Part shown: positions 5,888 to 12,481 of the stretch, in pieces
Position numbering within the stretch: position 1 is the stretch's first letter
Layout of the letters: each line of letters starts with the position of its first letter
Source of the DNA: Candidatus Kapaibacterium sp.
GTDB taxonomy: Bacteria; Bacteroidota; Ignavibacteria; Palsa-1295
Direction: 5' to 3'
DNA: 21,614 bases
Assembly: GCA_025450975.1 (NCBI GenBank)
Contig: JANWLI010000129.1
Coordinates: forward strand, 1 to 21,614
Position numbers and translations under genes: made by a program
Notes under the pieces: model-generated
What the model was told of the DNA's origin: nothing
What the model saw: the letters and a program-made list of their open reading frames with translations, nothing else
The model's database searches: none

Positions 5888-7636
5888 TTACTGACTTATA
5901 GTAGCTTCTGCACGAATGATTGCTTTCAGTTCTGTAACGAGCCCCTCTAATTGAGGCTGAAACGTCTTATCACCTATATCATAATTGATCAGTGCTTCTA
6001 ATTCTCTGAAGCCGTTATTTAAAGCTCGTTTGAAAAGAATAATATTTTTATCAGGATGGCCAAGTTCACCATAAAGAGCTCCCAAATTAAATAGGGCCAT
6101 CCCATCAAGGTCTTTCACTTGAGAGAGTGTCTCTGCTTCAGAGAATGAACTTTCCTTTTGCCCTGCCCAAAAAAGTATGAATGCGCTGTTTACACGCGAG
6201 ATCATGTCATCAGGATTTCGTAATATGTGTTTTTGGAATACAGGCAGAGCTTCTTGAGCCACTGTAATCACCTTCTCATTATTATTAGAGGCAAACAATG
6301 CCGCTAAAAAATTGAAATAGGAAAATGTAGTTTTTTGAAGCTCAGCAGCTTTTTCAAATGCACTTGCCGCTTCCCGAGTTTTACCTGTCCGTAGATATAG
6401 ATTACCAAGTATATTGTAGCTTGCTTGATACGTAGGATCTGTATTAATTGCCAGTAATAAAATCCGCTCTGCATTTTCGAAATCTTCCTTCTGCCAGGCT
6501 ATCTCTCCATGAATCCAAAGCGTCTTAGCTGTTTGGCCACTTATATCTTCTGCTTTAATTAGATTTTCCTCCGCTCGTAAAAGCCAGTTCTTATCACGAG
6601 AACATTCCCGATAGTAAGCTACATAAGTACTTGCTAATTCAAGGTAAGCAATTACAAATTTAGGATCAAGATTAATAGTCTCCTGATATAGTTTAATTGC
6701 TCGCTCATAGCCATCTCTGGTTATCCTCCTCTGGAATTCCATTCCCCGCAAATACAACTCATAGGCTTCTACATTCTCCGTTGGTCGATCCTCGATCCTG
6801 GCTATATCCATGGGCGTGAGTTTGAGCTTAAGTGATTCGGCGATCTGTTTGGCTACGGTGTCCTGGAGTTCGAAGATGTTATCAAAGACGCCGTCATAGT
6901 TGTGGGACCAGAGCTGCCGGTTGTCGAGCACATCCATTAGCGATGCGGTGATACGGATCTTCTCACCCGCTTTACGTACTGAGCCATCTACGATGTAGCG
7001 CACCTTCAGGTCGTCGGCGATCTCCTTCGTCCGCGGACGATTCTTCTTAGAAAACATGATGTCGTTACGTCCCGGTACCTTCATCTTCTCAAGCGTGCCG
7101 AGTGTATTGATGAGTTCGTCCGTCATACCGTCGGCGAACCAGTCGTTATCGTGTGCAGATGAGAGATCATCGAAGGGCAGCACGGCCAGGTGCACAAATC
7201 CGTCTTCGCTCTTCGCATCGGTGCTGACCGTTGAGAGCGCGTCGCTTGCCGACTTCCCTTTCAGCATCGCCGCAAGCGCCTTTTCGATCGCCGGCGTATT
7301 CTCGTACTTGAGCCGTTGCAGACCCGAGAGCGGATACTCGAACATCACCGGAAGCTGCACGCGCTCGAGAACGACGGGCAGAATACTCTTGCGCTTTTCG
7401 GAGGCGAGGTGGATCTCACGGGCAATATTCTCGGACTTGATCGAATTCCCGGAGATGAGAAAGAGGAGCGTCTTGCAGTCGTTAATGGCTTCGACGATCT
7501 CGCTGGACCAGTTCATCGCGCCCTCGATGCCGCCCTGATCGATCCAGACCGAATAGCCGCTCGAGCGCAGTTGCTCGACAAGCGACATCGCCTGCGGCCG
7601 GTCCTTCGACGAATAACTGATAAAGACATCTGCCAT
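5888..7636 (-). CDS. TIR domain - TolB-like domain - TPR repeat protein
   Basis: 582 residues without signal peptide or membrane segment, so probably cytoplasmic. Residues 1-125 form a TIR domain: FISYSSKD at 5-12, VWID at 30-33, and W43-S-S-E46 in the helix that carries the catalytic Glu of NAD-cleaving TIR enzymes. Residues 147-265 match the TolB-like segment (COG5616 type: AVLPFDDLS, WFADGMTDELI, YIVDGSVRK, LWSHNYDG) seen between the cyclase and TPR parts of many class III adenylate cyclases. Residues 285-570 are TPR-like helical repeats. Family knowledge therefore suggests a signalling or immunity protein in which TIR replaces the cyclase; NADase activity is an inference from Glu46. It follows the MDR oxidoreductase gene by 33 bases. 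The TPR half (5888 to about 6790) is clearly more AT-rich than the N-terminal half, suggesting a joined or recombined gene. Confidence 0.9.
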   Translation of the reverse strand: MADVFISYSSKDRPQAMSLVEQLRSSGYSVWIDQGGIEGAMNWSSEIVEAINDCKTLLFLISGNSIKSENIAREIHLASEKRKSILPVVLERVQLPVMFEYPLSGLQRLKYENTPAIEKALAAMLKGKSASDALSTVSTDAKSEDGFVHLAVLPFDDLSSAHDNDWFADGMTDELINTLGTLEKMKVPGRNDIMFSKKNRPRTKEIADDLKVRYIVDGSVRKAGEKIRITASLMDVLDNRQLWSHNYDGVFDNIFELQDTVAKQIAESLKLKLTPMDIARIEDRPTENVEAYELYLRGMEFQRRITRDGYERAIKLYQETINLDPKFVIAYLELASTYVAYYRECSRDKNWLLRAEENLIKAEDISGQTAKTLWIHGEIAWQKEDFENAERILLLAINTDPTYQASYNILGNLYLRTGKTREAASAFEKAAELQKTTFSYFNFLAALFASNNNEKVITVAQEALPVFQKHILRNPDDMISRVNSAFILFWAGQKESSFSEAETLSQVKDLDGMALFNLGALYGELGHPDKNIILFKRALNNGFRELEALINYDIGDKTFQPQLEGLVTELKAIIRAEATISQ

Positions 7637-7669
7637 GGAGTAGGCAAAGTTACAGCATTTAGCGCGACT

Positions 7670-8635
7670 TCAGCTCGCGATCGGGATCACCACGCTCCCC
7701 GTCTTCTGCTCCGACTCTACGTACCGATGGGCCTCGACGATGTCATCGAGCGAGTAGCGGCGATCGATCACGGCCTTCAGCTCGCCCGCTTCGATCAGCT
7801 TCTTGAAGAAGATGATATCATCCTTCCTATCGCGCGGGATCGGAAACTTCACCTTCTTCTTCCCAAATGCTAGTGACCATAACGCAAGCAGCGGATTCTG
7901 CCACATGTAGCCAAGCTCCGTCGAAATATAGATGCCATGCGGCTTGAGCAGATGCTTGCACTTGAAGAACGAACTTTTGCCGACTGCATCGAGAATGTGA
8001 TCAAACTCATCGTCGATCTTCGTGAAATCATCCTTCTGGTAATCGATCACCCGCTCCGCACCAAGTGACTTTGCAAGCTCGATATTCTTCGTGCCACACA
8101 CTGCCGTCACCCTCGCGCCGAAATGCTTGGCAAGCTGGACGGCCGACGAGCCGATCGACCCGCTCGCGCCATTGATGAGGATCCGCTGCCCGCGCTCGAT
8201 CTTCATTGCCTTCAGACCGGTAAGCGCAAGCCAGGGTCCATCGCAAAGCGCGACCGCTTCTTCATGCGTCGCATTCACCGGCATCGTCGTGATCGCCTTC
8301 TTCTCCCTGACGGCAACATATTCGGCATGCGCGCCAAAGATATCGGTGTTAAGTCCGAACACATGATCGCCTACCTTGAATGAGATAACATCTTTGCCGA
8401 CGGCCACCACTTCCCCTGCCAGTTCGCTGCCGAGGATCTGGCGCCTTGGCTTCGTTAGCCCGAAGAAGAAGCGGATGATGAAGTACTCTGCACTGCGGAA
8501 GCCCGTGTCGGTACGATTGACCGTCGTCACATAGACCTTGATGAGAACTTCGTCGTCTTTCGGTACGGGAATCGGAACATCAACAACCTGAAGGACTTCC
8601 GGCGGACCGTACTTTGTATAGATAACTGCTTTCAT
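7670..8635 (-). CDS. Zinc-less MDR-family NAD(P)-dependent oxidoreductase (quinone reductase-like)
   Basis: 321 residues from the start MKAVIYTKYG, the usual N-terminus of this family; the frame extends 27 bases further upstream, and an ATG at 8641 is an alternative. The N-terminal GroES-like fold shows GPPEVLQ, the GSELAGEVVAVGKDV segment and GDHVFG. The Rossmann part shows GASGSIGSSAVQLAK, then GARVTAVC, typical for NADPH binding. The cysteine ligands for catalytic zinc found in classical alcohol dehydrogenases are absent, so it belongs with the quinone oxidoreductase/enoyl reductase-like branch that reduces conjugated carbonyls or quinones. The substrate cannot be told. No good Shine-Dalgarno sequence is seen. 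The gene is probably co-transcribed with the TIR gene 33 bases downstream. Confidence 0.92.
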   Translation of the reverse strand: MKAVIYTKYGPPEVLQVVDVPIPVPKDDEVLIKVYVTTVNRTDTGFRSAEYFIIRFFFGLTKPRRQILGSELAGEVVAVGKDVISFKVGDHVFGLNTDIFGAHAEYVAVREKKAITTMPVNATHEEAVALCDGPWLALTGLKAMKIERGQRILINGASGSIGSSAVQLAKHFGARVTAVCGTKNIELAKSLGAERVIDYQKDDFTKIDDEFDHILDAVGKSSFFKCKHLLKPHGIYISTELGYMWQNPLLALWSLAFGKKKVKFPIPRDRKDDIIFFKKLIEAGELKAVIDRRYSLDDIVEAHRYVESEQKTGSVVIPIAS

Positions 8636-8723
8636 GTCCATGTAATATACGAACGCTATCAATTACCAGTTCTTTTACAACAATTTCTTAAAATACTGCA
8701 ATAAAAGTAAAATAATGGATTGG

Positions 8724-8731
8724 TAAATTTG
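8724..8731 (+). promoter_or_regulatory. Possible -7 element for the winged-helix gene
   Basis: TAAATTTG matches TAnnTTTG exactly and lies 43 bases before the ATG at 8775, in the AT-rich divergent spacer 8642-8774. A TTG at the expected -33 position is not present, so support is partial. Confidence 0.4.
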
Positions 8732-8774
8732 CAGTGAATGCGGTCCTCGTGACGGTCTTCTCACCCCCCGGAAT

Positions 8775-9128
8775 ATGTTTATGATGCAGAATGGAAAGTC
8801 TATATATCGCCTTGACGAAGTAGGAAAAGTTATCCTGAAGGGTCTGCAACAAAGTGGCCGGACTAAGACGTTTGCGCAGATCCTAGACGAAGCCGGATAC
8901 CATTATGACAACACACGCCAGGTAGAGGTTGCGATCAGCCTAGAAGCGCTCGAACTCATCAAGAATGTTACCTACCAGCTGCCGCTGGAGATCCATGCAG
9001 AGCTTTCGACACTCGGCAACGAAGTCGTCGAAGCGCTCAAGCGCGTGCGTACTAATAAAGTGAAAGATTTCATCGACAACGCCAGACGCCGCCTCCGCAG
9101 CGATTTCAAGCCGTCGTACAACTCCTAA
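8775..9128 (+). CDS. Small winged-helix-like protein, function unknown
   Basis: 117 residues. The pattern is helix (RLDEVGKVILKGLQQ), helix (TFAQILDEAG), helix (VEVAISLEALELIKNV) and then a short strand-turn-strand with LSTLGNEVVEALKRV. This is the layout of small PadR/MarR-like winged-helix domains, whose third helix (sLeaLeLI) precedes the wing and the final tLGnevveaL. The C-terminal tail is basic (RRRLRSDFK), compatible with nucleic acid binding. No family name is claimed. The start is ambiguous: ATGs at 8775, 8781 and 8784 are in frame, and the GGA at 8770-8772 favours 8781. It stands alone, convergent with the secreted-protein gene ending at 9197. Confidence 0.72.
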   Translation: MFMMQNGKSIYRLDEVGKVILKGLQQSGRTKTFAQILDEAGYHYDNTRQVEVAISLEALELIKNVTYQLPLEIHAELSTLGNEVVEALKRVRTNKVKDFIDNARRRLRSDFKPSYNS

Positions 9129-9141
9129 TCAATTGTAATGC

Positions 9142-9171
9142 AAAAGAAAGCCGCCTTAGGACCGAGGCGGC
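9142..9171 (-). terminator. Rho-independent terminator of the secreted beta-sandwich protein gene
   Basis: GCCGCCT (9150-9156) pairs perfectly with AGGCGGC (9165-9171) around an 8-base loop. On the minus strand the stem is followed by TTTCTTTT, so it terminates the gene ending at 9197. The rightward gene ending at 9128 may use the same hairpin, but its T-tract on that strand is poor. Confidence 0.8.
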
Positions 9172-9196
9172 ATCTCATTCATTTACTTCTTTCGTA

Positions 9197-9595
9197 TTAC
9201 TGTCTTGCTGAGTGATTCTTTAGTGACTGAACATTCACCGGGATATCTTCATTGATCGTTACCGTCTTGCCATGTGCAGCGGGTGTTTCGATCAGGATAT
9301 CTTTGGCGGCAACACCGTTGCCTTCGACATGAAGCCAGTACTTCGTCTGCGGCTTCAGGACGAGGAGGTAATGACCGGTCGAAGCATTGGACTTCGATGC
9401 GGTGATCTCGCGCGTTTTATTACCAACTTCGCGAACGCTGACCTTCACCGAATGTGGCTCGAGCGTCTGCGCATTGCGGACTTTACCTGTAAAAACGACT
9501 ACAGGCTTTGAAAACTGGGCCTTCGCACTGCCTACGGTTACAAGCATAGCAACAACAAGGCAAAGTGAGAACATGGAGAGTCTAGATGTATTCAT
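9197..9595 (-). CDS. Secreted small beta-sandwich protein (carboxypeptidase-regulatory-like)
   Basis: 132 residues. A clear signal peptide (basic start, hydrophobic SLCLVVAMLVTVG, cleavage near AKA-Q) is followed by one domain of about 95 residues. Its pattern, F-x-G-K-V-R-N-A-x-T-L-E-P-H-S-V-K-V, then SNASTGHYLLVLKPQTKYWLHVEG, is that of the carboxypeptidase regulatory-like / PEGA-type beta sandwich common in exported Bacteroidetes proteins: substitution of a side chain ('G-x-V-x-d-x-x-T-x-x-P'), then a G-x-Y turn and a final Y-x-L-x-V strand. It is probably periplasmic or on the surface and non-enzymatic. It is a single gene with its own terminator. The function is unknown. Confidence 0.78.
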   Translation of the reverse strand: MNTSRLSMFSLCLVVAMLVTVGSAKAQFSKPVVVFTGKVRNAQTLEPHSVKVSVREVGNKTREITASKSNASTGHYLLVLKPQTKYWLHVEGNGVAAKDILIETPAAHGKTVTINEDIPVNVQSLKNHSARQ

Positions 9596-9771
9596 GATAC
9601 TAATTATGTTAATTGATAAATTTTAAAGCAAACTTCCGATTCAATTTGATTTAGCAAGCTACTTCTGCTCCGGGGCGCAAACATACCTTGTCAAGTTTAA
9701 CAAGCTGTTAGCGAACCGTTAAAGTAAAAGTATCCGACTATAAGAATCCGACAAACTATTTTCTGTTCTAC

Positions 9772-9852
9772 GAGCGTCCCAATTCAGCACGCTCCGTAAT
9801 GAGTCATCTTAGCACCGGGCAAACTAAGTAGCTAAGATAGCAAGGCACCGGG
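9772..9852. other. Paired inverted and direct repeats; possible structured RNA or operator region
   Basis: GAGCGT (9772-9777) is inverted as ACGCTC (9789-9794). ATCTTAGC (9806-9813) is inverted perfectly as GCTAAGAT (9831-9838). GCACCGGG occurs directly repeated at 9812-9819 and 9845-9852. Two neighbouring hairpins in a long gene-free spacer could form a small RNA or regulatory site. The strand and transcription are unknown. Confidence 0.3.
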
Positions 9853-10033
9853 GTCAACAGCAGTATATCGCAAACAAATTTCCTCATAGTTTGACATTCT
9901 TCCCCACAAATATGAAAAAATGCAGTGGCATCCTATAACCTTATTATTATATAAAGTTACAGGCCAATTGATTTTCAGCAAAGTCCGGTTTTCGTTAGAA
10001 AAACCGTGGAGTTAGTTGACTTAGAGGGGTTTT

Positions 10034-10116
10034 TACCACGAAGAAACGAAGAAAAATAAGATCGCAAAGAGGACGTAGTGGTGCTTCGTGTACCCTTTGT
10101 GCCTTTGTGTTAAAAA
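10034..10116. repeat. Interspersed CACGAAG/CTTTGTG-type repeat
   Basis: The segment contains ACCACGAAG-AAACGAAG at its left, CTTCGTG (10084-10090) and CCTTTGTGCCTTTGTGTTAAAA at its right, so related 7-8 base units occur in inverted orientation; CACGAAG at 10037-10043 is the exact inverse of 10084-10090. From memory, sequences of this kind (translated as 'NTKAQRxHE...' in the reverse frame) recur in intergenic regions of many unrelated environmental bacteria; this was not checked. It lies 78 bases before the ferredoxin oxidoreductase gene. Confidence 0.6.
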
Positions 10117-10194
10117 GAGGGTTTTCTGAACGAACGGAGGGTCTAAGCTGTTTATATAGGGCTTTACAAAAACCCATTTTTAACGACTTAGGAT

Positions 10195-11304
10195 ATGGCC
10201 GATACGCCGAAACCAGTACCACCGCCGCCGTTTAAGAAAGTTGCTCCACCACCGATGCAGGCGCCAAAACCGGCTCCGACCGAACATTTTGAAAATGTCG
10301 ACATACCGGTTTTAGCATTAACGGCTAAAGATTTTGCTTCCGACCAGGACGTCCGCTGGTGTCCCGGTTGCGGTGATTACTCGATCCTCGCACAGGTACA
10401 GCGTACGCTTCCCGACCTCAACGTCACCCGTCACGAGACGGTCTTCGTTGCAGGTATCGGCTGCTCGTCGCGTTTCCCGTACTACATGAATACGTATGGC
10501 TTCCATACGATTCACGGACGCGCACTGGCCATTGCTTCCGGCGTAAAGGCAGCAAATCCGAAGCTCGATGTGTGGGTTGCTACCGGCGACGGCGACGGTC
10601 TTTCGATCGGCGGTAACCATACGCTCCATGCACTGCGCCGCAATTTCAATTTGAATATCATGCTCTTCAACAACCGTATCTACGGTTTGACGAAGGGTCA
10701 GTACTCGCCGACTTCGGAGCATGGCAAGAAGACAAAGTCCACTCCGTTCGGCTCGATCGATCATCCGCTGAACCCGGTGCTCTTTGCACTTGGTTGCGAA
10801 GCGACGTTTGTCGCACGTTCGATCGACCGCGATCCGAAGCACATGCAGGAGATCGTAAAGCGCGGCCACAATCACAAGGGAGCATCCTTCCTTGAGATCT
10901 ACCAGAATTGTAATATCTTCAACGACGGAGCATTTTTCGATCTCACCGAGAAAGATGTTAAAGACGACAATGTCGTCTCCATTCGCCACGGCGAACCGTT
11001 GATCTACGGAAAGAACAAAGACAAGGCAATTGTCCTCGACGGCTTTAATCCGAAAGTCGTTAATGTTGCCGACGTAGCGCCGGAGACGATCCTTCGTCAC
11101 GACGAAACGAACCGCATCCTTGCCAGCATCCTCGGCCGTATGGGCGATATGGACGGCTTCCCCGTCCCGATGGGCGTCTTCCTGGCCATCGAACGTCCGA
11201 CCTACGAGGATGAAATGGAAATGCAGATCGACACAGCAAAAGCGAAGTCCACACCCGACCTCGAGAAGCTGCTCAATTCAGGTAATACCTGGATGGTTAA
11301 TTAG
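10195..11304 (+). CDS. korB: 2-oxoacid:ferredoxin oxidoreductase, beta subunit (2-oxoglutarate type likely)
   Basis: 369 residues. This is the thiamine-diphosphate subunit of an enzyme interconverting a 2-oxoacid plus CoA with acyl-CoA, CO2 and reduced ferredoxin in the cytoplasm. Visible motifs are WCPGCGD (Cys56, Cys59), GIGCSSR (Cys90) and IYQNCN (Cys239), together the four ligands of the proximal [4Fe-4S] cluster, and the ThDP motif GDGDGLSIGGNH ending in NN-R-I-YGLTKGQ. The latter and the length favour 2-oxoglutarate (KorB) or the two-subunit OFOR form over pyruvate, but substrate cannot be settled from one subunit. The first 30 residues are a Pro/Lys/Ala-rich tail not typical of the family. 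No alpha/gamma subunit gene adjoins it. The leader has AGGA only 2 bases before the ATG, a weak site. Confidence 0.93.
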   Translation: MADTPKPVPPPPFKKVAPPPMQAPKPAPTEHFENVDIPVLALTAKDFASDQDVRWCPGCGDYSILAQVQRTLPDLNVTRHETVFVAGIGCSSRFPYYMNTYGFHTIHGRALAIASGVKAANPKLDVWVATGDGDGLSIGGNHTLHALRRNFNLNIMLFNNRIYGLTKGQYSPTSEHGKKTKSTPFGSIDHPLNPVLFALGCEATFVARSIDRDPKHMQEIVKRGHNHKGASFLEIYQNCNIFNDGAFFDLTEKDVKDDNVVSIRHGEPLIYGKNKDKAIVLDGFNPKVVNVADVAPETILRHDETNRILASILGRMGDMDGFPVPMGVFLAIERPTYEDEMEMQIDTAKAKSTPDLEKLLNSGNTWMVN

Positions 11305-11307
11305 GGA

Positions 11308-11385
11308 GAACTGGGATTTGTACGATTTTTTGGGATTTATGAGATCGATCCCAAAAATCTTACAAAATCTCATAAATCCCAGTTC
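11308..11385. repeat. 78-bp imperfect palindrome with phased GATTT/AAATC units
   Basis: GAACTGGGATTT at 11308-11319 is the exact inverse of AAATCCCAGTTC at 11374-11385. Inside, GATTTTTTGGGAT (11324-11336) pairs imperfectly with ATCCCAAAAATC (11348-11359). GATTT begins at 11315, 11324 and 11334, and AAATC at 11355, 11365 and 11374, that is every 9-10 bases. The element fills the gap between two convergent genes (stops at 11304 and 11389), so it may act as a bidirectional transcription terminator although it looks like an interspersed palindromic repeat. No second copy is present in the window. Confidence 0.75.
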
Positions 11386-11388
11386 GCA

Positions 11389-12267
11389 TCATTCCTTAGG
11401 CGGCACCAGCTTTATAATCTGCGTTCGCGGCAGCAAATTGTTATCTAAGAGTATTCGCTGGCCGTCTGCACTCATCGCATAGGCGAGAAATCCGCGCGGC
11501 AAGGTATTCGGCGGCTCGAGCGTATATCCCATGACCCGCGAGACGAGCGGATACTTCCCTTGATATACGTACGCCATATGCAGCATAAGCATCTTGTACT
11601 CACCTTCGTGCACAAGATCAAGAATGCGGACGGTACTGTCCGACATGATCCGCTTATACCAGGCGCTGCTAAGATAGCCGACCGCTTCCGGATCGCTCTT
11701 GACATAATTGAAGACACTATCCGGCGTCGAGAAACGTAACACCCTTCCCTTGATGAAGGATGTATCGGCAAGGTAGATCGAATCGAGAATGGACTCCGTA
11801 CTCGATAGATGCGAGCCAAGAACCTGCGTATAGCTCGGAGCCGTGCCGGTCACGTTCTTCATAATCTCGACAAGCGGCAGCTCGTGGATCCTCGCCGTAA
11901 CCTTAACGAAGGGGGCCAGAGCATTGAGGGCAATATCGAAGTCGACAAGCTCGACTTGCTGCGAATCGAGAAACCGCTGTTCTTTGGAAGTTAATGCCCT
12001 GCCCATGATGACCAGGCGCGACTTACGTTGCAGCATAGCATCAAGGGCTTCAGTAGCTGCAAGGTACTTGACCGCCACCTTCGCCTCGGGATGGTCGGCA
12101 TTGAAGCCGGCGACGAGGCTATCGATAGCAGGCTGGAGTTCGATATCGGCGATGAACTCCATCGTACCGGTCGTAGCGGTATCCGGCGGAGGCCCATCGC
12201 TCTTTTTCGAATCGCACCCGAACTGCAGAATGAGGACCGCAGCAAAAAGCAGGTACCGTACGATCAC
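11389..12267 (-). CDS. PstS-like periplasmic substrate-binding protein, probable lipoprotein
   Basis: 292 residues. A hydrophobic N-terminus ends at FGC (Cys18), a likely lipid attachment site with a poor lipobox (Gln at -3). The rest has the two-lobed type 2 periplasmic-binding pattern: an opening beta strand with polar loop (FIADIELQPAIDSLVAGF), RLVIMGRALTSKE, ELVDFDIALNALAPFV and a C-terminal region with YPLVSRVMGYTLEP, matching the PstS/PBP-like family rather than a specific transporter. There are no ABC transporter genes beside it. Its GTG start overlaps the stop codon of the small membrane protein gene by 4 bases (GTGA), so translation is coupled. In FCB-group genomes a PstS-like protein following ExbB-ExbD-TonB genes is a recurrent arrangement; whether it binds phosphate there is not established. 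Confidence 0.85.
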   Translation of the reverse strand: MIVRYLLFAAVLILQFGCDSKKSDGPPPDTATTGTMEFIADIELQPAIDSLVAGFNADHPEAKVAVKYLAATEALDAMLQRKSRLVIMGRALTSKEQRFLDSQQVELVDFDIALNALAPFVKVTARIHELPLVEIMKNVTGTAPSYTQVLGSHLSSTESILDSIYLADTSFIKGRVLRFSTPDSVFNYVKSDPEAVGYLSSAWYKRIMSDSTVRILDLVHEGEYKMLMLHMAYVYQGKYPLVSRVMGYTLEPPNTLPRGFLAYAMSADGQRILLDNNLLPRTQIIKLVPPKE

Positions 12268-12467
12268 GACGCTCTGGCGGCTTTAGCCCGGCGAATGCCA
12301 CCGATGGCTGTAATAATGCGGAACAAGCCGTAGAGGATGAGGAGAATGCTGAAGACAAGCCTGACGGTCGGCTCCAGTGCTGAAAGCATGGTCGGATCAA
12401 GGAACATATAAGTGCCGATCCCAAATGCAGCAAGGCCAATCAATAAGAAGACGATCGCAATTGTCAT
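12264..12467 (-). CDS. Small two-helix inner-membrane protein
   Basis: 67 residues from the ATG at 12467, chosen because GGAG lies 9 bases upstream (12477-12480); the frame itself extends five codons further to a TTG. Two hydrophobic segments (about 3-22 and 35-57) are separated by a short loop (FLDPTMLSALEPTVRL). The tail is strongly basic (RRAKAARAS), so both ends should be cytoplasmic. No family is recognised. The 4-base overlap with the PstS-like gene makes it part of the same message, and the terminator at 12482-12526 stands directly before its ribosome-binding site. A role connected with the TonB/ExbBD motor or with the binding protein is possible. Confidence 0.78.
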   Translation of the reverse strand: MTIAIVFLLIGLAAFGIGTYMFLDPTMLSALEPTVRLVFSILLILYGLFRIITAIGGIRRAKAARAS

Positions 12468-12481
12468 AGGGTACCACTCCA

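Larger units (their letters stand above)
9596..10194. other. 600-base spacer without a supported gene
   Basis: No frame gives a convincing protein. The AT-rich left part should hold the promoter of the gene starting at 9595. Paired inverted repeats lie at 9772-9852. A CACGAAG-type interspersed repeat lies at 10034-10116. The last 75 bases should contain the promoter and leader of the ferredoxin oxidoreductase beta gene, but no consensus TAnnTTTG was found there. A 75-codon leftward frame at 9995-10222 is a translation of the repeat. Confidence 0.7.

Noticed and set aside
5874..5890. Short hairpin AAGCT-att-AGCTT between the convergent genes
   Set aside because: Only five AT-rich pairs with no T-tract on either strand; too weak to call a terminator.
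9995..10222. 75-codon leftward frame before the ferredoxin oxidoreductase gene
   Set aside because: It is the reverse translation of the CACGAAG-type repeat, overlaps the korB start, and has no ribosome-binding site or domain.
10318..11100. 260-codon leftward frame opposite korB
   Set aside because: Antisense shadow of the conserved 2-oxoacid oxidoreductase subunit, with no independent start signal or motif.
11305..11482. Extension of a rightward frame through the palindrome
   Set aside because: The frame is open only because the repeat lacks stops; it runs antisense into the PstS-like gene.
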